Below, one piece after another: positions 27,562 to 35,420 of a stretch of 64,000 nt of DNA (the first letter of the stretch is position 1; the number at the start of each line of letters is the position of its first letter). The notes under the pieces are model-generated. The model did no database searches, was not told the DNA's origin, and worked only from the letters and a program-made list of their open reading frames with translations. The DNA lies in the NCBI GenBank assembly GCA_963771305.1, contig CAVYTS010000042.1, positions 1 through 64,000 of the forward strand. Direction: 5' to 3'. Both the position numbers and the translations under genes were made by a program. The stretch is from CAJCIT01 sp963771305 (GTDB taxonomy: Bacteria > Acidobacteriota > Terriglobia > Bryobacterales > Bryobacteraceae).

Positions 27562-28703
27562 ATCGCCGGAACTTCTTGGGCGCGTTGTCGGCGGCGCCGC
27601 TAGCCGGGGCGGCGGGATCCACAGGATCGCCGGTGGTTGAATCCGAATTATTCATTCCCATTTTCAACGGGCGCGACCTGGATGGATGGACCGTCACCGA
27701 AGGGCCGGAGAGCGCCTTCTCTGTGTCGGACGGAGCGATTGTTGTGAATGATAGTGCGAGTTATCCTACCTGGCTGCGGTCGAACCGCCAGTACGAGAAC
27801 TTCGACTTTCGGGCGGAGTTCTATATGAAGGACTGGATGGACTCAGGCATCTACCTGCACGCGCCGGAGAACGGCCGACCGACCTGGGTCGGCATGCAGA
27901 TCAAGTTGTTTCATCAAGTTGATGAGAAGCCTATGTCGAACTCGATGGGTTCCATTTTTCCACTGGTTGCACCGCGCAAGGTGAATGTCAAAAGCAACGG
28001 CGATTGGAACGACATCCGCATCTGGATGGACTGGCCATCGCTGCGCGTGTGGACGAATGGCGAGCTGATCCAGGATTTGAATGTCGAGGAGAATCCGGAA
28101 CTCCGGCACCGTCTGCGTCGAGGCTATCTGGGTCTCGCGAGCCTGTCCTATCCCATCCGGTTTCGCAACCTGAAGATTCTGGAACTCCCGTCCAAGGATC
28201 GAAAGCAGGTACTGTATGGCTCAGCGGCTGATTTCGACGGCTGGTACGTCTCGGAGCACAAGCCCAACTTCCAGCCCATGGGACGCGTGTTGCGCGGAGA
28301 CGGTGTGGGGCACCTGGCTACTAAAGGGAAATACCGTGACTTTGAACTGACCATGTATGTTCGTGGCGAGCGGGAACATAACAGCGGCGTTTTGTTCCGG
28401 ACGGAAGGGAAGGGCCTTTCCGGCAAGAACTATGAGATCCAGTTGCACAACGTGGAGGATGCCCACTATCCCACTGGGTCGCTCTATCACTTTAAGCGGG
28501 GTGTATACCCACGGATCGAGCCGGAGGTGTGGTTTCCCCTACAACTGATCGTGAAGGACGCGTATGCGATGGTGCGCATCAATGGCGACACCGTAGTGGA
28601 GTACGAAGGTCTTGAAAACCTCGACGCGGGGCATGTTGAACTGCAGGCGCACCGTCAGGCCTACTGGACCGAGTTCAAGGAGATCGAGATCAAAGCCCTC
28701 TGA
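27558..28703 (+). CDS. secreted protein with two DUF1080 (concanavalin-like) domains
   Basis: A 381-residue protein with an N-terminal export signal (MNRRNFLGALSAAPLAGAAG, an RR-containing Tat-like signal). It has two tandem DUF1080/3-keto-disaccharide hydrolase-type beta-sandwich domains. The first starts at FIPIFNGRDLDGWTVTEG and has DFRAEFYMKDWMDSGIYLHA; the second starts near YGSAADFDGWYVSEHKPNFQ and has FELTMYVRGEREHNSGVLFR. Some members hydrolyse 3-keto-glycosides made by Gfo/Idh/MocA-type oxidases, and the coupled upstream gene fits such a pathway (inference). Intact frame. Confidence 0.85.
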   Translation: MNRRNFLGALSAAPLAGAAGSTGSPVVESELFIPIFNGRDLDGWTVTEGPESAFSVSDGAIVVNDSASYPTWLRSNRQYENFDFRAEFYMKDWMDSGIYLHAPENGRPTWVGMQIKLFHQVDEKPMSNSMGSIFPLVAPRKVNVKSNGDWNDIRIWMDWPSLRVWTNGELIQDLNVEENPELRHRLRRGYLGLASLSYPIRFRNLKILELPSKDRKQVLYGSAADFDGWYVSEHKPNFQPMGRVLRGDGVGHLATKGKYRDFELTMYVRGEREHNSGVLFRTEGKGLSGKNYEIQLHNVEDAHYPTGSLYHFKRGVYPRIEPEVWFPLQLIVKDAYAMVRINGDTVVEYEGLENLDAGHVELQAHRQAYWTEFKEIEIKAL

Positions 28704-28744
28704 CTTGGGATGTTGCTGAAAAAGGCAAGAAACCGCTCCCTGAC

Positions 28745-28912
28745 GAGTCTGTGTAAAAACTCTGCGACAGAGTGACGAGTCGACAGTACTGAATCTTGGG
28801 ACAGGCTCGCTTTGTCCACGCGGCGATTGGGCTTGGGTTGACAACAGTGGATTTCGTGATCGCATTGGAACAGAGGCGCCTATCCCGGTCGGCCTTGTCG
28901 GTCCGCTCGCTG
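28745..28912. repeat. ~170-bp intergenic repeat, copy A
   Basis: It begins GAGTCTGTGTAAAAACTC, a short hairpin, and runs about 170 bp. It aligns with 46377-46539 in the same direction at roughly 80% identity by eye, with small indels. It lies between the DUF1080 gene and the IS. No gene is seen in 28704-29015; the frames here are not conserved between the two copies. Confidence 0.75.
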
Positions 28913-29015
28913 ACGGTCACTGCTCCGTTAGCCCGAACTTCTTTTGTGGAGTTTGCGGTAATCAACAGCAATGATTGAAGTTACGCAATCTTGCGGTGTC
29001 GCCTACTGGGTACAG

Positions 29016-30752
29016 CTACAAAGACGCGGAGACCTGGAGTAATTGGAAAGCGCGCAGTTGGACGGGTGTTGTATTGGCTAACAGGCGGAGGTTTTGAGCG
29101 CCGACGCGAACCTCGTTGAGCGTCAGGGTGGCAAGATCTTTCAACAGAGTTTGAAAGCTGTGCACGGGTAAGTGATCAGCGGTGATCTTGGTGGCATCCT
29201 TGCGCTTGGCTTTGTCCGATCGCTGGGCAGGACTGACGATGCTGCTGCGCGCGGCGTCTGCCGCCTGCACCTCGTCGTCGTCGAAGAGCAAAGGAGACAA
29301 CTCTCGTCGCATGTGCCACTCAACGTAGTAGGCCAGCATGCACAAAAAAACATGCGCCCGCACTCGATCGGCCAGGTCATGATAAATGGGGCGGACCTTC
29401 AAATCCACGCTCTTCAGACTGCGGAAAGCGCGCTCGACGTCGGAAAGCCCCTTATAGTGACCGACGACCTTCTGGCTGCTGAGTGCCTCGGCCGGAACGT
29501 TGGTGCGGATGACGTAAATGCCATCCAGGGCCGCTTCCCGTTCAATGTTGTCCGGCTTGCGCTCGAAACGAAAACCGTCATCCTCAATGAACAGCTTGAA
29601 GTGTTTGCCCATCTTGTAGCGGCCTAGAATGCGGCCCACGGCCAGGCCGATCTCTCTGCGGCCGCGCAATGGTTTTTTCTTTCGCTGAGTAGATTTCACA
29701 ATTTTGTTGAGCTGCTTTTCAGTGGCCTCCAGTAGTTCATTACGCTTACGAGTTCGCTCTTCAGCGAGCAGCGGGTTGAGGCAGGCAATTAAGCGTTCAC
29801 CTGGGAAGGATGGATGCTGGATTTCCGCCATGTCCTGTTGATCGAAGAACGACAACTGCAGTGCGCCTCCCGTTATCAGTTTCTGAATCTGGACCGACTT
29901 GAGGGCCGAGATCCATTGCAGACCTGCATGCGGGTTAAGGTCTTCGCGGATGCGTGCCGAAGTCAGCATCCCGCGGTCGCCGACCAGGATCACTTTCTTC
30001 AGGCCAAAACGGAGCCGCAGTTTGTCGACTTGCGAGGCGACGGTCTTGGGATCGCCTGTATTGCCCTCGAAGACTTCCACTGCGATGGGGCGACCTTCCG
30101 AGGCAGTCAGCAGTCCGAAGGTGATCTGCAGATTACCACGGCGCTCATCGCGCGAATGGCCAAAGCGGGCCAGCGGGCAGTGACGGCCTTCGAAATAGGT
30201 GGAACTGAGGTCATAGAGGACCAGAGAACCGTCTGACAAGTGGCGCTTGGCGAGAGCATTTTCGATGCTGGATTGGCGGGTAAGCAGCCAATCCAGGGCA
30301 TTGTAGAGTTGGGCCTCCTCGAATGTCGTGACCCAGTCCGAGGAGGGAGCCAAGCGAAGAGGTGGCCGGGGTATCTTGTCGGAGACCGCGACAGGTGGCG
30401 AGTTTGGAGGATGGGGCCAGGATCCGAGCGACGATCAAGGCCAACACCAAATCACGATTCGGGGCAACGGGAGCGAGACAAGAGGCGGTCAAGATCAACC
30501 GGCGAAGGAGCCGAGGACAGCGGCAACATGGCCATGAGGCGGGAGCGGATGAATCTGGAATGCTTGCGGCAGGGGGAACCGAGGGATTGGCGCCTTTCAG
30601 GACACGTCGAAGCGAATCGAGCTGGGCGGCGGGCCAGTGGGAGAGATTGGCGAGGTGCGGTTTTGAAACCGTGCCGTCCAGCTCGCTGGAAGCTCTCGAC
30701 GGAGGAGGATAGCGGGAGGGGAGTTGCGGTTGGGGACGACGGCGACGTACAT
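29016..30752 (-). mobile_element. IS1634/IS4-type insertion sequence with frameshifted DDE transposase
   Basis: The main part of the transposase (about 29016-30345) is intact, with LVLYDLSSTYFEGRHCPLAR (first D), VILVGDRGMLTSARI (second D) and VVGHYKGLSDVERAFRSLKS (the Y-x2-...-E signature of IS4-like enzymes), and ends with the leucine-rich C-terminus. The N-terminus starts MYVAVVPNRNSPPAILL at 30752 but needs two or more frame changes near 30690-30350 to join (ANLSHWPAAQLDSLRRVLKG, LVLALIVARILAPSSKLAT, then SSDWVTTFEEAQLYNALDWL). IS ends could not be fixed; the AT-rich stretch 30770-30830 may mark the upstream end. As written it is probably inactive. Confidence 0.85.
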
Positions 30753-31089
30753 GGGAACATACTATCACAAATAACCTGACAATACAAATTAAATATAGTA
30801 ATATACATGGGTACAAAACTAGAGTTGTAACGATGCTCTACTTTGGCGAAACTGCTGATGGTTCAAAGACTTAAACGCATAGGGAGCCCAAACCGGCGCA
30901 AGAAGTTCGGGTTAGCATTCGGTCGACTTTGGCATGTATCCGCTTGTTGAGTCTGAGGCTGAGCTAAGAAGCTGTGAAGAAATCAAGCCATGGCCGCTGA
31001 TCAAGGACGATGAACGCGGATTGTTTGATTCATCGAGCGAGACAAGCACTCCCCTCACGGTCGCGCCTCAGTTCAGCTTCGCCGCTGGT

Positions 31090-31797
31090 TTATGAGCCGA
31101 TGATACGGATTTCGCCGATCCCGCCGTGGACTTTGAGTCGCAGATTCACCTTGGCGCGTCCGTATTGGTCGTTTTCGTAGTAGCTGCCGCGCTTTTCGAG
31201 GCCACTCACATTGATGCTGCCGATCCCGCCGTGAGCTTCTGCACGAACGCCGACTCCGGTCGGCAGGTACACAGTGGCTTGGCCGACCCCTCCCTGCACA
31301 CTCACGTCGAAGTCTTCTTTGGGAGTACCGCGCAGATCCAGATCAATCTGCCCGGCGCCGATCTCGACCCCCAGATCGCGCAGCCGCACATCGCCGAGTT
31401 TCAGGTTGGCCTGACCCGCCCCGCATTTGACGGAGAGCGAAATGGGAATCGTATTCGAAAGCTGCAGGTTCCAGGTGTATTTCAAGTTGTGGGGCATTCC
31501 ATGGGTGTCGGGCTGTTCGACGCGTAGCCGCGCGAAGTGCCCCGCGGTGGTCTGATGGATGACTGGTTTCCAGGACGGGATGTTGTAGTCGAGCTGGCCA
31601 TCGGCAAGCTGGGAACTGCCTCCCCGGATGTTGAGTTCGCCGGCACCCAGGTGCAACTCCACGGTTGCTGCGTCGACGCCTTGCGGATTGAAGTTGAGCG
31701 GCAGAGTTTGATTGGGGCCGCCCTCCACGCTTTCCAGGTCGCAGGCAATAGTTGCAAGTCCCGCCAGCAGGACAAGTCCGAAAAGACCAAGGCGCAT
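31090..31797 (-). CDS. lipoprotein with toastrack/DUF4097-LiaF-like beta repeats
   Basis: The start at 31797 gives MRLGLFGLVLLAGLATIACD, a lipoprotein-like signal with Cys 19. The mature part has repeated beta-strand units around glycines: VELHLGAGELNIRGGSSQL, SVKCGAGQANLKLGDVRLRD, VEIGAGQIDLDLRG, VQGGVGQATVYLP and EAHGGIGSINVSGLEKRGSY. This is the pattern of DUF4097/LiaF C-terminal toastrack domains, about 235 residues in all. An upstream in-frame ATG at 31899 would add 34 residues without a signal. A perfect hairpin sits right before the start. Role unknown, probably cell-envelope sensing. Confidence 0.7.
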   Translation of the reverse strand: MRLGLFGLVLLAGLATIACDLESVEGGPNQTLPLNFNPQGVDAATVELHLGAGELNIRGGSSQLADGQLDYNIPSWKPVIHQTTAGHFARLRVEQPDTHGMPHNLKYTWNLQLSNTIPISLSVKCGAGQANLKLGDVRLRDLGVEIGAGQIDLDLRGTPKEDFDVSVQGGVGQATVYLPTGVGVRAEAHGGIGSINVSGLEKRGSYYENDQYGRAKVNLRLKVHGGIGEIRIIGS

Positions 31798-31805
31798 AAA
31801 AGAGA

Positions 31806-31836
31806 CCGCCGTTCGTAGATAACCTACGAACGGCGG
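31806..31836 (-). terminator. 13-bp perfect hairpin (terminator or translation control)
   Basis: CCGCCGTTCGTAG and its exact complement are separated by 5 nt. Read on the minus strand it is followed by TCTCTTTT and, 8 nt on, the lipoprotein start codon. It could end the upstream glycine-zipper transcript or hide the ribosome site of the lipoprotein gene. Confidence 0.5.
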
Positions 31837-31929
31837 CCTGGTTTTGTTCCTGAGAAGTTCGGTCTGGTCTGAGAAGTGTCGGCGAGTCCGCTTCCTCACG
31901 CGGACCGTTCTGTGCCGCCAGTAGCCAGC

Positions 31930-33306
31930 TTAGTGGTGTCCGCCACCGCCACCGCCGGCATGGCCACCGCCGCCGACAGAACCTCCACCGTGATAACCGG
32001 AAGACATGGTACCGCGGTAGGCACCGGTAGTACCGCGATAGGCACTGGTACTGCCTGCGTAGTGGCCGACATAGGCGCCGCCGTTGTAATGGCCGCCTCC
32101 GTAGTAATGGCCGCCGTAGTAGCCGCCGTGGCCATAGTAGTAATGGCCACCGTACCAGTAGCCGGGTCCGAAGTAGAAGCCTACGCTCGGCCAGTAGGAG
32201 TAGTAGGGATAACCGTATCCCCCAGCCATACCCATACGGATATCCGTAGTAGGGGGCCGGATAGCTATAAGCGTATGCAGGAGCAGTCGCGTAGCCTTGA
32301 GGCGGTCCCAGTGGTCCCTGCGTTCCCTGACCCTCATAGGGCGCACCGTACTCGTTCGGATCAATCCAACGGAAGGCCTGAGGAGCCTGTTCGGTAGAGA
32401 TCGCGAGCGGAGCTGCGAGAGCGAAAGTCATTTCCTGCTCGGGAGCAACGATGGTTGGTGCACCGCGCGTTGCCAGAACACCGATGACACCAGCGGTTAA
32501 GCCCGCACCGGCTCCGATGGCGGCACCGACCCCCCAGCCGACAGCCGCGCCGATCGCTGCGCCCGTGGCGGTGGTGGCTGCCAGCGTAGCTGCGTCACGC
32601 CCGCCTCGTCCTGGGCCGCTGCCTGTAACAAGCCCGGACTGGATAGGCACCTGTTCGCCGTCAACCAGCGTCAGGCTGATCAACTGAAGGCCTAGATGCG
32701 AGTTGCCTTGTCCGTGGCCTGCTTTCTGCGCTTCCGAAACTCGACCCGCCACCACTTGGCCGGGACCGGCCACAACGACGCCATCCACAACGATTGGTCT
32801 CGACAAGGTGGCCGTAAAGGCATCGCCGGTCTGGTTATGATCTGACGAGAGCGGCTGGTTAATGCGCACGGTGATGTGCGTTCCGGGCTTCATCGTCAAA
32901 TGAGCCGGAACCGGAGGTGGAGGATTATAGTTTTGGGGGTAATTGCCTGCTTGCCCATTGCCCTGCTGGCCATAGGCCGGCTGATTTGGGTAAGGCTGAT
33001 TCGGGTAGGGCTGGTTCGGAGCCTGATTGGTTGGGGATACTGCGGTTGGTTCTGTCCACTCGGATCTACCCCGTAGCCGGGATCAGCGCCTGATGCCGAT
33101 TGATTCGCAGAGTCGCCAACGCGACGCCATCCGCCGGTAGTGGGTAGCGGCTGGGTCTGTACCTGCGAGGCAGAAGCAGATGGTTGGGAATCGAGCGGGT
33201 CCTGGGCCCAAACGAGAAGCGATGGGGTCAAGAGACAGGCACTGAGAACTGTGGCGGAGCGGCTAAAGGTGGCTCTCGAATGATGTTTAGAATCTAGACT
33301 GCGCAT
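31930..33306 (-). CDS. secreted glycine-zipper protein with Gly/Tyr/His-rich tail, frameshifted
   Basis: From ATG 33306 there is a signal peptide (ending near LLVWAQD) and a Pro/Asn/Gln-Tyr-rich linker. Then comes MKPGTHITVRINQPLSSDHN with a beta-rich domain, a glycine zipper (TGAAIGAAVGWGVGAAIGAG, likely membrane-associated), a Tyr/Pro-rich stretch and a tail of repeated Tyr-Gly-Gly-His units. Two one-base breaks interrupt it: near 33022 (missing A in CCAAATCAG) and at 32219-32223 (run of five C on the plus strand). Restored length about 460 residues. Low-complexity tails like this occur on envelope proteins; function unknown. Confidence 0.65.
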
Positions 33307-33639
33307 ATAAATGCCTTTCACGTAGTGCGGCAGGCTTATTAGAGCATTTGGCTCGCCAAAGTGATGCAGACGCTAACACCATACAAACAAGCAACTTTCA
33401 AACCTGGCCCTCGAAAGCGAAAAACCACGGCTCTGGTGCTTTTGAGCCACTCTGGACGGCTAGAACCAGTGGGAGTGGTTAGTTGGGGTCTCGACCAGGC
33501 AGCATGGACACGCGACCGGGCGTCGCCGGTGGCGGGTTACCCGCGTCACCCACCCGCCGCAGGATTCCATCCGGCCGGCATTGAAGCCTGAATCAGTTGT
33601 TACTCTGTAAGGTCTACTCATGATAATTGAGGTTTTGAA
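33307..33639. other. intergenic region upstream of amt
   Basis: 333 bases between divergent genes. It must hold the promoters of the glycine-zipper gene and of amt-glnB/K-glnD. I see no clear sigma-54 (-24/-12) site, which many amt operons have, and no gene. Confidence 0.4.
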
Positions 33640-35034
33640 GTGACACACCGACTCCGCTGGCTCCCCGCTTGCGGCCTGCTTGGCGTTTTGACGGCGCATG
33701 CGCAGACAGCATCCAACACCTTGGATGCGAAATTAGCCGCCTTAGACGCGGCGACGAAATCCGCGCAATCGGCGGGGGACAACGCCTGGATGTTGACGAG
33801 CGCCGCGCTGGTGCTGATGATGACGGGCCCGGGTCTGGCTTTGTTTTACGGCGGACTGGTGCGCCGGAAGAATGTGCTGAGCACGATGATGCACAGCTTT
33901 GCGCTGATGGCGGTGGTGACCGTGATCTGGGCGATCTATGGCTACAGCCTGGCATTCGGCGAGGGAACGCCCTTCATCGGCGATCTGCATTATCTGTTCC
34001 TGAGCGGGGTCGGTAGTGCCCCGAATGCGGATTACGGCGCGACGATCCCGCATGAGACGTACATGATCTACCAACTGATGTTCGCGATCATCACGCCCGC
34101 GTTGATTTCGGGCGCTTTCGCCGAGCGCATCAAGTTCAGCGCGATGCTGGTCTTCACGGTACTTTGGTCGACGATTGTTTACTTCCCGATGGCGCACATG
34201 GTGTGGGGTAAGGGCGGGTTTCTGAATGCGTCCTTGGGCGGGAGGATTCCGTGCTATGACTTCGCGGGAGGAACCGTGGTACACATCACCTCTGGCGTCA
34301 GCGCATTGGTCTGCGCGCTATACCTCGGCAAGCGCGTTGGATACCCGCGAGAACCCATGAAACCGCACAGCATGGTGCTTAGCGTGATCGGCGCATGCCT
34401 GTTATGGGTGGGCTGGTTCGGGTTCAATGCAGGTAGCGCGGTGAATGCTTCCGGACTGGCGACCAGTGCTTTCGTGGCGACGCACTTCGGAGCGGCAACG
34501 GCCACCCTGGGCTGGATGCTGGCGGAATGGTTCAAGCATGGGAAGCCAAGTGTCCTCGGTGCTATTTCAGGCGCGGTGGCCGGTCTCGTCGCCATCACGC
34601 CCGCTTCTGGCTACGTGAAGCCCTTCGCGGCGCTGCTGATTGGCTTTGCCGCGGGACTGTTCTGTTTTTTCATGGTCACCTGGGTAAAGGGAAAATTTAA
34701 GTACGACGACACATTGGACGCATTCGGCGTTCACGGAGCGGGTGGCACGCTGGGGGCATTACTGACGGGGGTCTTCGCGACGAACGCTATCAACGATACG
34801 TTTAAGGATTCATCCGGCCATTTGCTGAAGTTGGGATGGGTGGATGGCAATCCCGGACAAGTGCTTAACCAGGCGGCGGGTGTGGCTATTTCCTGGGTGT
34901 TGGGCATCGTGGCGACCTTCGTCATCCTGAAAGTGGTCGATATGACAATAGGCGTTCGGGCGTCGCAGCCGGATGAAATCGAAGGGCTCGACCTCAGCAT
35001 GCACGGCGAAGAAGGATACAGCCTGGAGGGTTAG
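33640..35034 (+). CDS. amt: ammonium transporter
   Basis: A 464-residue Amt/Rh-family channel with a signal sequence (ending TAHAQ) and 11 helices. The start is GTG 33640, with GAGG 8 nt upstream. Diagnostic parts are LMMTGPGLALFYGGLVRRKN (Phe gate and family signature), TVVHITSGVSALVCALYLGK (first twin-histidine) and DDTLDAFGVHGAGGTLGALL (second twin-histidine). It conducts ammonium/ammonia across the inner membrane. It is followed after 39 bp by the PII gene whose product closes the channel, and then by glnD. Confidence 0.95.
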   Translation: MTHRLRWLPACGLLGVLTAHAQTASNTLDAKLAALDAATKSAQSAGDNAWMLTSAALVLMMTGPGLALFYGGLVRRKNVLSTMMHSFALMAVVTVIWAIYGYSLAFGEGTPFIGDLHYLFLSGVGSAPNADYGATIPHETYMIYQLMFAIITPALISGAFAERIKFSAMLVFTVLWSTIVYFPMAHMVWGKGGFLNASLGGRIPCYDFAGGTVVHITSGVSALVCALYLGKRVGYPREPMKPHSMVLSVIGACLLWVGWFGFNAGSAVNASGLATSAFVATHFGAATATLGWMLAEWFKHGKPSVLGAISGAVAGLVAITPASGYVKPFAALLIGFAAGLFCFFMVTWVKGKFKYDDTLDAFGVHGAGGTLGALLTGVFATNAINDTFKDSSGHLLKLGWVDGNPGQVLNQAAGVAISWVLGIVATFVILKVVDMTIGVRASQPDEIEGLDLSMHGEEGYSLEG

Positions 35035-35073
35035 CCCCGGGAAAGGGTGCGGTCGCGATAGGATCGAAAGCTA

Positions 35074-35412
35074 ATGAAGAAAATCGAAGCAATAATCCAA
35101 CCCCACAAACTGGATGAGGTCAAAGAGGCGTTAAAAAGTATTGGCGTCGACGGCATGACGATCACAGAGGCGCGTGGTCATGGGCGCCAGAAAGGCCACA
35201 AAGAGGTCTACCGCGGGATGGAGTACGAGGTTGACCTATTGCCGAAAGTGAAGGTCGAATTGGTTGTACCGGACAGTCGCCTGGAAGAGATCACGAAGCA
35301 ATTGGTTAATGCCGCGCGCTCAGGCAAGATCGGCGATGGCAAGATCTTCATCTATGAAGTGGCCGACGCAATCCGCATTCGCAACGACGACACGGGCGAA
35401 GCAGCTCTATAG
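35074..35412 (+). CDS. glnB: nitrogen regulatory PII protein
   Basis: A 112-residue PII protein starting MKKIEAIIQPHKLDEVKEAL. The T-loop KGHKEVYRGMEYEVDLLPKV has Tyr 51, the uridylylation site. The C-terminal signature ARSGKIGDGKIFIYEVADAI is complete. PII senses ATP/ADP and 2-oxoglutarate, blocks Amt and is modified by GlnD. Because it sits next to amt it could equally be named glnK. It lies between amt (39 bp) and glnD (8 bp), one operon. Confidence 0.95.
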   Translation: MKKIEAIIQPHKLDEVKEALKSIGVDGMTITEARGHGRQKGHKEVYRGMEYEVDLLPKVKVELVVPDSRLEEITKQLVNAARSGKIGDGKIFIYEVADAIRIRNDDTGEAAL

Positions 35413-35420
35413 ATTCCGAA

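Noticed and set aside
28980..30830. GGGTAC near both ends of the IS as terminal inverted repeats
   Set aside because: The two copies are in direct, not inverted, orientation; IS ends remain undefined.
33400..33640. sigma-54 promoter before amt
   Set aside because: Looked for TGGC-N8-TTGC spacing; no acceptable match seen.
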